Of a stretch of DNA of 64,000 nt, positions 36,435-45,561 are shown one piece after another. Position numbers and translations under genes: made by a program. Within the stretch, counting starts at the first letter, position 1, and each line of letters opens with the position of its first letter. The stretch is from Shouchella lonarensis (lineage in GTDB: Bacteria > Bacillota > Bacilli > Bacillales > Bacillaceae_D). A model generated the notes under the pieces. It saw nothing but the letters and a program-made list of their open reading frames with translations, ran no database searches and had not been told where the DNA came from. Location of the stretch: positions 62,001 through 126,000 of the forward strand of contig NZ_FMYM01000007.1 in the NCBI RefSeq assembly GCF_900096965.1, given 5' to 3'.

Positions 36435-37401
36435 GTCGCACCCTGCTTGGGTGCGTGGATTGAAATTAAGTAAGGTGCGAGCCTTTTCTTGAAATGACCA
36501 TGTCGCACCCTGCTTGGGTGCGTGGATTGAAATTTTTTTGAGGCTGTATGACATCTGCACTGCACGCGTCGCACCCTGCTTGGGTGCGTGGATTGAAATT
36601 TCGGTGAAGTTCAAAAAAAAATTGTAAACACAACGTCGCACCCTGCTTGGGTGCGTGGATTGAAATAAAATGCAATATCCCCAGAAAGAGAAACACCCTT
36701 GTCGCACCCTGCTTGGGTGCGTGGATTGAAATCCCTTCCCGCTCATCCGCGTGCCTATGATATCCCCGTCGCACCCTGCTTGGGTGCGTGGATTGAAATA
36801 AATCGCGTGCGGTCTTTGATTGATCCTACTAACGTCGCACCCTGCTTGGGTGCGTGGATTGAAATAAGTCTAGGGTTATAGAGGGTAGCGGAGACGAAGA
36901 GTCGCACCCTGCTTGGGTGCGTGGATTGAAATTTTTAAGCTTTTCAGCATTTTCAGTTGTGTACTGGGTCGCACCCTGCTTGGGTGCGTGGATTGAAATC
37001 CGCATTTTCCGTCACTCCCCTTTTTGTCTTATGTCGCACCCTGCTTGGGTGCGTGGATTGAAATTATGGGCGATTTAAGAGACGAGATTCATTTGCTATA
37101 CCGTCGCACCCTGCTTGGGTGCGTGGATTGAAATGGTTGGGAAAAAAGTGTAACGCGCAAACCGCTGGGTCGCACCCTGCTTGGGTGCGTGGATTGAAAT
37201 ACCTTGGATTGAGAGTCCGTTACATGATAAGGATTGTCGCACCCTGCTTGGGTGCGTGGATTGAAATCACATACCGCTTATACGCCACTTGATATTCCAA
37301 GCCGTTGTACCCTGCTTGGGTGCGTGAATTGAAATGCCTTTTTTGCACACGATGTTGCTTGTTGAAATTGTCGCACCCTGCTTCGGTGCGTGGATCCGAT
37401 C
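36435..37401 (+). CRISPR. Type I-C CRISPR array, 15 repeats, 14 spacers, no adjacent cas genes
   Basis: The 32-base repeat begins GTCGCACCCTGCTTGGG and ends TGCGTGGATTGAAAT, the subtype I-C pattern. Repeat starts: 36435, 36502, 36568, 36635, 36701, 36768, 36834, 36901, 36968, 37033, 37103, 37169, 37236, 37304, 37370. Repeats 1-13 are identical. Repeat 14 has three changes, and repeat 15 has one internal change and a lost 3' end, marking the old, leader-distal end. Spacers are 33-38 bases and all different. No cas gene is found anywhere in the window; the array lies between alkaline phosphatase and sodA. Confidence 0.98.
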
Positions 37402-37518
37402 TATGGACATGAGCAAATTCATTGCGGCGCACGCTGTTTTTTGTTACGATCAGGTTAGATGTAAGCGATGTAAGTGCTTATGTCTAGGAAATGCTTATTT
37501 TTAAGGAGGAAGAAAACC

Positions 37519-38127
37519 ATGGCTTATACATTACCAACATTACCTTATGCAGTAGATGCGCTTGAGCCGCATATTGATGCAAAGACGATGGAGATCCATC
37601 ACGGTAAGCACCATAACACGTACGTAACGAATTTAAATGCGGCACTTGAAGGGCATGCAGAGCTCGCAAGCAAAGACATTGAGTCGCTTGTAACAGATTT
37701 AAACGCATTACCTGAAAGCGTGCGCACGGCTGTGCGTAATAACGGAGGTGGACACGCAAACCACTCTTTATTCTGGCAAATTCTTAGCCCAAATGGCGGC
37801 GGTGAACCAACAGGTGAGCTTGCCGAGGATATTAAAGCAACTTTTGGTAGCTTTGAAGCGTTTAAAACAAAGGTTGCAGACGCTGGAAAAGCGCGCTTTG
37901 GTTCAGGTTGGGCATGGCTCGTTGTTAACAATGGTAAGCTAGAAGTGATGAGCACACCAAACCAAGATAGCCCGTTGTCTGAAGGAAAGACACCCATTCT
38001 TGGATTGGACGTTTGGGAGCACGCATACTACTTAAATTACCAAAATCGTCGCCCGGATTATATTAATGCATTTTGGAATGTAGTCAACTGGGATGAGGTT
38101 GCAAAGCGTTACGCTGCTGCAAAATAA
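37519..38127 (+). CDS. sodA: Superoxide dismutase, Mn/Fe type
   Basis: Converts superoxide to peroxide and oxygen in the cytosol. 202 residues with all four metal ligands: H27, H82, D164 and H168 (DVWEHAYY). The residues around the site ([12 protein letters not shown]-less second sphere typical of the Mn form) fit SodA. AAGGAGGAAG precedes ATG 37519; an upstream in-frame ATG is rejected. Confidence 0.96.
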   Translation: MAYTLPTLPYAVDALEPHIDAKTMEIHHGKHHNTYVTNLNAALEGHAELASKDIESLVTDLNALPESVRTAVRNNGGGHANHSLFWQILSPNGGGEPTGELAEDIKATFGSFEAFKTKVADAGKARFGSGWAWLVVNNGKLEVMSTPNQDSPLSEGKTPILGLDVWEHAYYLNYQNRRPDYINAFWNVVNWDEVAKRYAAAK

Positions 38128-38135
38128 CACAAACA

Positions 38136-38173
38136 AAACACACCGCTAGAGGTACGTCTTTGGCGGTGTGTTT
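38136..38173 (+). terminator. Terminator after sodA
   Basis: AAACACACCGC pairs perfectly with GCGGTGTGTTT (11 bp). Confidence 0.88.
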
Positions 38174-38289
38174 AATACTAGTGTTTAATTGTTCTATCCC
38201 CATCTCATTCGTTCATGTGAGTGAAGAATCATTTCAGATGACGAAAGTCAGTCACCGGAAGTCAGATTTGAGTAGCTTCACTTCCAGAA

Positions 38290-39150
38290 TCATTCTGCTG
38301 TTCGGCGTGCTTTGAGCATACATACTTTCTTTTGCGACAACCCTGTTACTTTGACAATCAACATCAGATCCAATCCTTCCTCCAACATTCGCTCTGCTGT
38401 TTCTACACGACCTTTCTCCCAACCACGGCGCTCATAAGATGTCATGAAATCGGCAATCGTGACGCTTTCATCTGGCTTCAATTCCCTTACCTCTCTTTCC
38501 AATGCCATCTCCTCCTCATTCGTTAATATGAGATACGAATCAAAAAACTGCATGACAAAGTGACGGTGGGCTTCCTTTAATTCTAATTTCATCAGTAGAC
38601 GCAAAAACGTTTTTTTGCAAGCGACTTTCTCTCCCTCATTATAGCCCATTTTTGACAACAATGCAGCCGTGGCTGCATTTTCCATGTTAATGAAATCTCG
38701 CCATGCCAACTTCCTTAAAAATAGGCTTTCATAGCGAAAAGAAAAATATGTGTGTCCGTTGATAATATGAACGATCTCATTTAGTGGTTCTTTTCCTGGG
38801 GTGTCGTAACTGAAAATGGCAATTGGTAAGATAGGGCATTTGTAGCGGTCAATGAGGCGAGCGTGGTAGCTGTACATGCGGTGTTGGAAGTTCGGGTCGT
38901 AACTCGACTGGGCTTCCACGTGGACGAGTATCACGACATCTTCGCTTTTGAGCCTTGTTTTCACGACAAAGTCTGGGCGAAGAGGGGCGTCTTGTTCACC
39001 TGAGAACCACGCATCGGTCGACAATGGTTCTAATGAATGCAAGTCAATGGAAGCAGCTAACTTGGGGAAGAATGCCTTCATAAAATCAGCGAAGAAATAA
39101 TCGAATAGTTGACGGAAAAGTTGATCGTGCGGAGGGTGTGGCGGGGTCAT
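38290..39150 (-). CDS. Rpn family recombination-promoting nuclease / transposase-like protein
   Basis: 286 residues of the Rpn/YhgA-like (PDDEXK nuclease) family, whose E. coli members are DNA endonucleases that promote RecA-independent recombination. N-terminal PHDQLFRQLF, then the catalytic strand pattern RPDFVVKTR ... ILVHVEAQSSYD (Asp, then Glu-x-Gln) and HRMYSYHARL are typical. The C-terminus ends in a charged region and a small helix-turn-helix-like motif. Members multiply and vary in genomes, so it may be mobile. AAAGGAG precedes the ATG. Confidence 0.88.
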   Translation of the reverse strand: MTPPHPPHDQLFRQLFDYFFADFMKAFFPKLAASIDLHSLEPLSTDAWFSGEQDAPLRPDFVVKTRLKSEDVVILVHVEAQSSYDPNFQHRMYSYHARLIDRYKCPILPIAIFSYDTPGKEPLNEIVHIINGHTYFSFRYESLFLRKLAWRDFINMENAATAALLSKMGYNEGEKVACKKTFLRLLMKLELKEAHRHFVMQFFDSYLILTNEEEMALEREVRELKPDESVTIADFMTSYERRGWEKGRVETAERMLEEGLDLMLIVKVTGLSQKKVCMLKARRTAE

Positions 39151-39344
39151 AAGACGGGGCTCCTTTCAATATAAAAGGTGTTCATAAAAATATTCGGTGT
39201 GAATCGCTATTTTCCTGCTGGAAAGATGATTTTCTTACATAAAATTTGACAAGAAATACATCCCTTTTTCTTCGCTATTGAATGACTTTCGATTGCATAC
39301 CCGCACCACAATAAAGCCACACTACCCTTTAGGGAGGTGGCATC

Positions 39345-40631
39345 ATGCGCACGAATTGGGCAACGAAATTATTTGGGCCAGTAGAAGTAACAAAAGACTT
39401 AAAGTTATTGCTCCTTATTGGTGGTCTTTACGCACTAAGTGTTGCGCTCTCCAACACGTTTGTAAATGTATTTTTGTGGAAGCAATCTGGGGAATTTATT
39501 GACTTGGCTTTGTATAATTTGATGGTAGTCATTTTTCAGCCACTTTCTTTTTGGGCAGCAGGGATGTTAACGAAGCGGATTGACCGGGCGCATGTATTGC
39601 GTATTGGTGTGGTGCTCATGTCTTTATTTTACATAGCTGTTTTACTTGCTTCACACCATGTGAATGATTATTTACTCGTATTAGGCGCGTTACTTGGCAT
39701 CGGTGTTGGTTGTTATTGGCTCGCTTTTAATGTATTAACATTTGAAGTGACTGAACCTGCCACACGCGATTTTTTCAATGGCTTTTTAGGGTTACTTACT
39801 TCTTTTGCCGGGATGACAGGTCCTTTGCTCGCTGGGTTTATTATTACAAGTATGAGTGGTTACAGCGGGTATTTTATTATTTTTGCTACGTCATTGACAT
39901 TGTTTCTTTTAGCCATCTTACTGACATTTTCTCTTTCAAAGCGACATGCGCACGGACGGTTTTGTATTAAAGCTGCTTTAATGGAGCGGCAAGATAATGA
40001 AAATTGGCGTCGCATTTTAACTGCACATATTTTCGAAGGGCTACGTGAGGGGACGTTTATTTTTGTTATTGTCGTATGGATTTATGTGGTCGCTAAAAAT
40101 GAATTGGCGCTTGGCATGTACGGGCTTGTGACATCGAGTATTCAGCTTGTCTGTTACTACGTGGTGGCGCGTTTCCTCAAACCTTCATTGCGTAAGAAAA
40201 GCATTCTCTTAGGGGGAATATTGCTTTATGGCGCGGTGTTTTTGCTTGTGGTGAACTTAAGTTTTACAAAACTGATGACATACGGGATCGTTATTTCTAT
40301 TGCATACCCAATCCTATTAATCCCATATGTTTCGCTCACTTACGATGTCATTGGCACAGCGACAAGAGCGTCTGAATTACGCGTGGAGTATATCGTTGTC
40401 CGAGAATGGTTTATTAATATTGGTCGCATTTTATCCATCGTCTTGTTCATTGCCGCAATTACGTTGTTTGATGAAGTGTGGGCAATCCCGATTGTCCTTC
40501 TGATCGTTGGTTCAGGGCACTTGTGGCTATACTTGTTTGTGCGCCGTATTCACTTGCCAGAAAGAGAACCGCCACCAGGAACAGCGATGCGCGCAGTTAA
40601 TCAAGGGGACGGGAATGGGGGAACGGTGTGA
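39345..40631 (+). CDS. yqgE: MFS-type transporter YqgE
   Basis: 428 residues with about 12 membrane helices. The order sodA-yqgE-pbpA is the same as in B. subtilis (with the rpn gene inserted here), and the sequence fits YqgE. The substrate is unknown. GGGAGGTGG lies six bases before ATG 39345. Confidence 0.85.
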   Translation: MRTNWATKLFGPVEVTKDLKLLLLIGGLYALSVALSNTFVNVFLWKQSGEFIDLALYNLMVVIFQPLSFWAAGMLTKRIDRAHVLRIGVVLMSLFYIAVLLASHHVNDYLLVLGALLGIGVGCYWLAFNVLTFEVTEPATRDFFNGFLGLLTSFAGMTGPLLAGFIITSMSGYSGYFIIFATSLTLFLLAILLTFSLSKRHAHGRFCIKAALMERQDNENWRRILTAHIFEGLREGTFIFVIVVWIYVVAKNELALGMYGLVTSSIQLVCYYVVARFLKPSLRKKSILLGGILLYGAVFLLVVNLSFTKLMTYGIVISIAYPILLIPYVSLTYDVIGTATRASELRVEYIVVREWFINIGRILSIVLFIAAITLFDEVWAIPIVLLIVGSGHLWLYLFVRRIHLPEREPPPGTAMRAVNQGDGNGGTV

Positions 40632-40758
40632 GGAAGGTGTCAATCTTTGACACCGTTCATCGCACGTCTTATAATAAAAATGAAAGCACCGTGGCGTTGA
40701 TACCACGGTCTATCGCTGTTCGGTTAGAAATAGACGAAAGCCCCATAGGACGATGGGG
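40621..40758 (+). promoter_or_regulatory. Three successive hairpins upstream of pbpA
   Basis: First, GAACGGTGT (40621-40629) can pair with ACACCGTTC (40650-40658), or GGTGTCA (40636-40642) with TGACACC (40648-40654); the two share their 3' arm and exclude one another. Second, ACCGTGG/CCACGGT at 40688-40709. Third, CCCCAT/ATGGGG at 40741-40758, ending two bases before the pbpA ribosome binding site. None has a T-tract, so this is not an ordinary terminator. Confidence 0.5.
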
Positions 40759-40772
40759 TGAGGAGGAGTACC

Positions 40773-42809
40773 GTGACAAAATTCAAACCAAAAAAACGGA
40801 GACAAATTTCAGTGCGTTTGAATGCATTATTTGTGCTTGTTTTTTTATTGTTTGCTGCGCTTATTTTGAAACTAGGCATCGTGCAAATTGCACAAGGAGA
40901 CCACTTTAAAGAAGAATTAACGAAAACAACGAGTCAAGTGGCGCATATGGACGCACCGCGCGGAAAGATGTTTGACCGGTTCGGACATGTGCTTGTTGAT
41001 AATAACCTTGAACTATCGCTTACATATACGAATCCAGGTGGCGTCAAGGCAGAGGATATGCTGGAACTAGCAAAAGAGGTTGCTCAGTTGATTGAGCTAG
41101 ATGTGAGTAAAGTGCGTGAGCGCGATCAGCGGGAGTATTATTATACGACATTGAATGAGAAAGAACGGAAAAAGCTTTTACCAAAAAAGGATGTTAAGCC
41201 TAAGGATGAGTATAAAGAAATCATTAAAGCCATCCCCGATGAAGTATTGGAAGGTTTATCAGACGAAGAAAACGAAGTGGCTACGATTTTTGGCAGAATG
41301 GCAAGTGGCATGACCGGTGAGCCACAGCGAATTAAGCAAAACTTAACAGAACCTGAGCAGCATAAGATTGCGGAACGACTTGATACGTTGCCACATATGG
41401 ATTTACAACGCGATGCGTCTCGTGCCTATGTGTATGGGTCGACGTTTAAGCAAGCGTACGGACGAGTCGGGCAAATTCCAATTGAGGATGCGGATAGTTA
41501 CTTAGCAAAAGGATACAAACGTTCCGATTATGTCGGCACAAGTTACTTAGAAGCGCAGTATGAAGATGTGTTACGCGGAAAAAAAGCGGAAGTTGCAAGC
41601 ACATTTACCCGCCAAGGACGTGGACCAAGTGAAAGTGAAATTGAGGAAAAGCTCGGTAGCCGCGGAAACGACCTCGAATTGACGATCGACATGGCGTATC
41701 AGCAGAAGTTGGATGAAATTGTGAAGAGTACGGTGAATGCCAATTCTTATGTTGGTAATCGTAGTGCCTATGCCATTGTAATGGACCCGAAAACAGGCGA
41801 CATTTTGGCGATGAGTGGGTATATTTACGATCGTGACAAAAAGGAAGGGTATCATAATGAAATTGGGGTGATTAATGCTGCTTTTGAGCCAGGTTCAGCG
41901 ATCAAAGGGGCGTCGGTGTTAACGGGGTTTGAGACGGGGGTTTTTAGTCCGGGAGAAGGAGTCGATGATAAACAACTAAAGTTTAAGGGTACACAACCGA
42001 AAAAATCGCACACTTATTTAGGGTATGTGAATCACTTGAGTGCTTTAGAACGGTCGTCTAATACGTACATGTTTCATGTAGCCATGAGAATGGCTGATTA
42101 TCAATATGTACCAGATAAATCATTTATTTCTGTTCCGCACGCACAGAAAGTGCTAGACAAAGTTCGCTATTACTTTAACCAATTTGGTTTAGGCGCAGAT
42201 ACTGGAATTGACCTGCCAAATGCATCTTCAGGTTTGATGGGGACATTACATCAAGGTGAGTCAGGTAAATTACTTGACATGATGATCGGACAATATGACA
42301 CGTATTCAACGTTACAACTAGGGCAATATGTAAGTACCATCGCTAATGACGGCGTACGTATGCGTCCACGTCTCGTACAAAGTGTACTTGAACCGTCACC
42401 TGATGGAGAAGGTGGTACAGTTCAAATGGAACGACCACCGGAAGTGTTGAATCGCGTAGATATGAGTATTGAACATATTAGAGAGGTGCAAAAAGGTTTT
42501 CGTTTAGTGACAGGGAGCAACGGTACAGCAAAAGATATGAGAACTAGCGTAAATGTCCCGTTTGCCGCAAAAACAGGTACAGCGCAAGTTGGTTCGTTTT
42601 ACAATGTGAGTTTTGTTGGTTACGCACCTTATGATGATCCTGAGATTGCCTTTGCAGTGATTGCTCCTGGTGTGACGCATGATAAATCTCCGGCAGCAAA
42701 AAACATCTCCAAAAACCTCATCAACGACTACTTCGATCTCAAAGAAGACCGCAAAGCCCCGAAGGAAGTAGACGAGATTATTGAAGAAGTCGATATGTCC
42801 GGGAATTAA
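40773..42809 (+). CDS. pbpA: Class B penicillin-binding protein (PBP2a / PbpA type)
   Basis: Peptidoglycan transpeptidase for cell elongation or shape. 678 residues: a basic cytoplasmic N-terminus, one membrane anchor (about 15-38), a dimerisation domain, and a C-terminal transpeptidase with SxxK in EPGSAIKG, SxN in RSSNTY, and KTG in AAKTGTAQVG. GTG 40773 follows AGGAGGAG by about five bases. The next gene starts a germination operon. Expression may respond to the hairpins upstream. Confidence 0.92.
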   Translation: MTKFKPKKRRQISVRLNALFVLVFLLFAALILKLGIVQIAQGDHFKEELTKTTSQVAHMDAPRGKMFDRFGHVLVDNNLELSLTYTNPGGVKAEDMLELAKEVAQLIELDVSKVRERDQREYYYTTLNEKERKKLLPKKDVKPKDEYKEIIKAIPDEVLEGLSDEENEVATIFGRMASGMTGEPQRIKQNLTEPEQHKIAERLDTLPHMDLQRDASRAYVYGSTFKQAYGRVGQIPIEDADSYLAKGYKRSDYVGTSYLEAQYEDVLRGKKAEVASTFTRQGRGPSESEIEEKLGSRGNDLELTIDMAYQQKLDEIVKSTVNANSYVGNRSAYAIVMDPKTGDILAMSGYIYDRDKKEGYHNEIGVINAAFEPGSAIKGASVLTGFETGVFSPGEGVDDKQLKFKGTQPKKSHTYLGYVNHLSALERSSNTYMFHVAMRMADYQYVPDKSFISVPHAQKVLDKVRYYFNQFGLGADTGIDLPNASSGLMGTLHQGESGKLLDMMIGQYDTYSTLQLGQYVSTIANDGVRMRPRLVQSVLEPSPDGEGGTVQMERPPEVLNRVDMSIEHIREVQKGFRLVTGSNGTAKDMRTSVNVPFAAKTGTAQVGSFYNVSFVGYAPYDDPEIAFAVIAPGVTHDKSPAAKNISKNLINDYFDLKEDRKAPKEVDEIIEEVDMSGN

Positions 42810-42824
42810 CCGCATACGGTACTT

Positions 42825-42869
42825 GAACACCTGAAGTCATGGTTCACGCCATCATTTCAGGTGTTCTTT
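42825..42869 (+). terminator. Terminator after pbpA
   Basis: GAACACCTGA and TCAGGTGTTC form a perfect 10-bp stem, followed by TTT. It covers the extended upstream frame of the next gene and supports that gene's later start. Confidence 0.8.
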
Positions 42870-42974
42870 GTCATGGAAACATTTGTGCGCATGTTTTCTC
42901 AATACCAAATACCTGCCCACATTGCGTGCATGTTTTGCCATATGTGCGGGATGCTATACAAACAAGAGGTAACG

Positions 42975-44471
42975 ATGAGAGGTGGTGCACAATTAGTGGT
43001 GAAAAAGCAAGAACCAGCCTTTGATGAATTGTCGTTGGATGAGAAAATAGCGAAGCTACAAGAGGTTTTTGAAGATGATAGCGAGTTTCATGTCCGTCAT
43101 GTAAAAAAAGGTGATCTCACACTGACATTTGCGTGCATCACTAGTTTGGTGTCGATGGCAAAAATCAATGATTTTCTCATTCCGACATTGATGAGGTTGC
43201 CAGCAGAAGAAATTGATACGTATGTACATAATTTGCAAACGATCGAGGCGACGACCTATGATGATGCGATCAACCAAATTTTGGCCGGCAGTGTCATGAT
43301 TTGTGTTGGTGACGATCATTTTTATACGGTGTATTTAAAAGAAGATACTGCGCGTGATATTACTGAGCCAAATGCGGAGCAAGTGGTGCACGGCTCGCAT
43401 GAAGGGTTTGTAGAAGACTTACAAACGAATGTCCGGCTTGTGCGCAATCGGGTGCGGAGTCGTCATTTAAAAGTAGAGCATATTGAAATTGGGACAGAAA
43501 CGAAAACGAAAGTAGCCATTGTATACATGAAAGACTTGGTCAATGAAGACATTTTAGCAGAACTGAAACGACGAATGAATTATATTGAGACGGACATGGT
43601 TGTGACAACAAACTATTTGGAGGAGTTTATTGAAGATAGTCCATTTTCGATCTTCCCACAAATGATATCCACGGAGCGCCCGGACAAGGTGGAAGCCAAT
43701 TTACTGGATGGAAAAATTGCGCTTTTGTCTGATGGTGGTCCAAATTCGCTTATTATGCCGGTTACTTTTTTTAGTTTTTTTCAGTCTCCAGATGATTATA
43801 ACAGCCGATGGATGACGGCGTCATTCATTCGGATGCTTCGCTTTGTTAGCTTTCTTATTGCGATTATTTTACCAGCGTTATATATCGCGGTTGTGAGTTT
43901 TCACTTCGAAGTTTTACCGGATGAGCTCGTCATGCCGCTGAAGTTATCGGTGTCGACGGTGCCCTATCCGCCAATTATGGAAGCACTGTTAATGGAATTG
44001 ACGATTGAGCTCATTAGGGAAGCAGGGATTCGCTTGCCCTCCCCAATTAGCCAGACGATCGGGATTGTTGGTGGTTTGGTCATTGGAGATGCGGTTGTAC
44101 AAGCAGGACTCGTGTCGAATGTAATGATCATCGTCGTGGCCATTACAGCCATTGCTTCTTACATTATTCCATCTAATGAATTTAGCGCATCCATCCGTTT
44201 ACTACGGTTTCCGATTATGCTTTTAGCAGCGATGTTTGGCTTTATCGGCATCATTTTTGGGCTCATTATCATGCTCATGCAGTTATGTAAGCAAGAGTCT
44301 TTTGGGGTCGCTTACTTTTATCCAATTGCACCATTTAAGTGGAATGGCTTAAAAGATGCGTTTATTCGAGTGCCGTTATGGCTAATGAAGCGCCGTCCAC
44401 TTGACGCAAAACCGAAAAAACGATTCCGCTTTAGACAAACGCGAGGTTGGGATATTGATGGAAAGTCTTAA
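42975..44471 (+). CDS. GerA-family spore germination receptor subunit A
   Basis: 498 residues: a large soluble N-terminal domain (about 1-285), then five or so membrane helices with the family blocks SLPAEEID-like LPAEEIDTY, ISTERPDKVEANLLDGKI and a proline-rich RLPSPISQTIGIVGGLVIGDA. It forms part of a nutrient-sensing complex (ion channel-like) in the spore inner membrane. First gene of an A-B-C operon. ATG 42975 is likely, after AGAGG; the sequence GGGATGCTATAC at about 42948 could be a SigG-type -10 region, as expected for forespore expression. Confidence 0.92.
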   Translation: MRGGAQLVVKKQEPAFDELSLDEKIAKLQEVFEDDSEFHVRHVKKGDLTLTFACITSLVSMAKINDFLIPTLMRLPAEEIDTYVHNLQTIEATTYDDAINQILAGSVMICVGDDHFYTVYLKEDTARDITEPNAEQVVHGSHEGFVEDLQTNVRLVRNRVRSRHLKVEHIEIGTETKTKVAIVYMKDLVNEDILAELKRRMNYIETDMVVTTNYLEEFIEDSPFSIFPQMISTERPDKVEANLLDGKIALLSDGGPNSLIMPVTFFSFFQSPDDYNSRWMTASFIRMLRFVSFLIAIILPALYIAVVSFHFEVLPDELVMPLKLSVSTVPYPPIMEALLMELTIELIREAGIRLPSPISQTIGIVGGLVIGDAVVQAGLVSNVMIIVVAITAIASYIIPSNEFSASIRLLRFPIMLLAAMFGFIGIIFGLIIMLMQLCKQESFGVAYFYPIAPFKWNGLKDAFIRVPLWLMKRRPLDAKPKKRFRFRQTRGWDIDGKS

Positions 44472-45561
44472 ACAAAAAGTAAAAGCTAGTCATGTATTTT
44501 TGTTAATTATCCACACCCAAATTGGCGTGGGCGTGTTGTCGCTTCCATATACGTTGTCGCAAGCATCCGGTGCCGACGGATGGATGTCTTTAATTCTTGC
44601 CGGAGTGTGGATCCAAGTGTTGCTCGGCACATTCTTTTTGTTATATCGACGTTTTCCAAATAAAAACTTGGATCAGATTGTGCAAACGTTGCTTGGGAAT
44701 TGGGTTGGCAATGTAGCCAAAGTACTCTTCCTACTTTTTTTCTTTTTGATTGATGTGCTGTTCATTGCCATTCTTGTGAGAATGCTTGACCGTTGGATCT
44801 TACCAGAAACGCCAAGTGTTGTAATCAGTTTGATTGTACTTGTGTTGAGTTTTTATTTAGCGAGAGAAAGTTTGCAAGTCATTTTACGCTTTTTGATTGC
44901 AGTCACCCCTGTGCTTGTATTATTGGTAACCATTGCGACTTACTCTTTAAAAGACGCAAACATTTATCATTTGTTGCCAATCGGTCATCAAGGGATAGGC
45001 ACCATTTTTAAAGGAAGCTTGGATGCCATTTTGCCACTAATGGGATTTGAGGTCATCTTGTTTTTAAATGCATATATTACCGGAACAGTAAAAGCAAAAT
45101 TTAAAATGGCGGTATGGGCAAATGTGTTTACACTTATGTTGTATTTGTACTTAACGCTTGTTTGCTTTTTATACTTTAGTCCAGAAGAGATTGCTTTTCT
45201 CCCTGAACCGATGATTTACCTCATTAAATCCTATACGTTCCAAATTATTGAACGAACAGACTTAGTGTTTTTGTCTGTGTGGGTCGTGTATATCTTCACT
45301 TCCTTTGTCATGTTTACGTTTATTTGTGGAGACATTTTAAAGTCGTTTTTTAAAAAGAAGAAGCGAGCGGACAGAGCACTAGCTGTTTTCTTATTGGCTG
45401 TCCTTTGTTTAGCTGCATACGTGTGGCAAATTGAGGAAAGAATTGATGAATATAGCATGTATTTGACTTATAGTGGCTATGTGTTATTGCTCATTCCAGG
45501 TTTGCTTTATATTCTGTCATTATGTATGAGGAAGAGGGATGATATTGAGAAAACTCATTAG
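44458..45561 (+). CDS. GerB-family spore germination receptor subunit B (endospore germination permease)
   Basis: 367 residues with about ten membrane helices, of the amino acid/polyamine transporter (APC) superfamily; the B subunit holds the germinant site. The start reads LKQKVKASHVFLLIIHTQIG, typical of GerB. ATG 44458 follows GAGGTTGGG and overlaps the A gene by 14 bases; the C gene overlaps its end by 23. Confidence 0.92.
   Translation: MESLKQKVKASHVFLLIIHTQIGVGVLSLPYTLSQASGADGWMSLILAGVWIQVLLGTFFLLYRRFPNKNLDQIVQTLLGNWVGNVAKVLFLLFFFLIDVLFIAILVRMLDRWILPETPSVVISLIVLVLSFYLARESLQVILRFLIAVTPVLVLLVTIATYSLKDANIYHLLPIGHQGIGTIFKGSLDAILPLMGFEVILFLNAYITGTVKAKFKMAVWANVFTLMLYLYLTLVCFLYFSPEEIAFLPEPMIYLIKSYTFQIIERTDLVFLSVWVVYIFTSFVMFTFICGDILKSFFKKKKRADRALAVFLLAVLCLAAYVWQIEERIDEYSMYLTYSGYVLLLIPGLLYILSLCMRKRDDIEKTH

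Noticed and set aside
36323-36881. Several open frames on both strands inside the CRISPR array, with recurring ISIHAPKQGAT or HPAWVRGLK peptides
   Set aside because: They are translations of the CRISPR repeats and have no ribosome binding sites.
36435-37401. Spacer self-targeting of sequences in this window
   Set aside because: By eye no spacer matched other parts of the window; a genome-wide search would be needed.
38290-39150. Rpn gene as part of an insertion sequence
   Set aside because: No flanking inverted or direct repeats are evident, so only a stand-alone Rpn gene is called.
40628-40909. 93-codon frame overlapping the start of pbpA
   Set aside because: It overlaps pbpA's anchor region in another frame, begins within a hairpin, and has no family resemblance.
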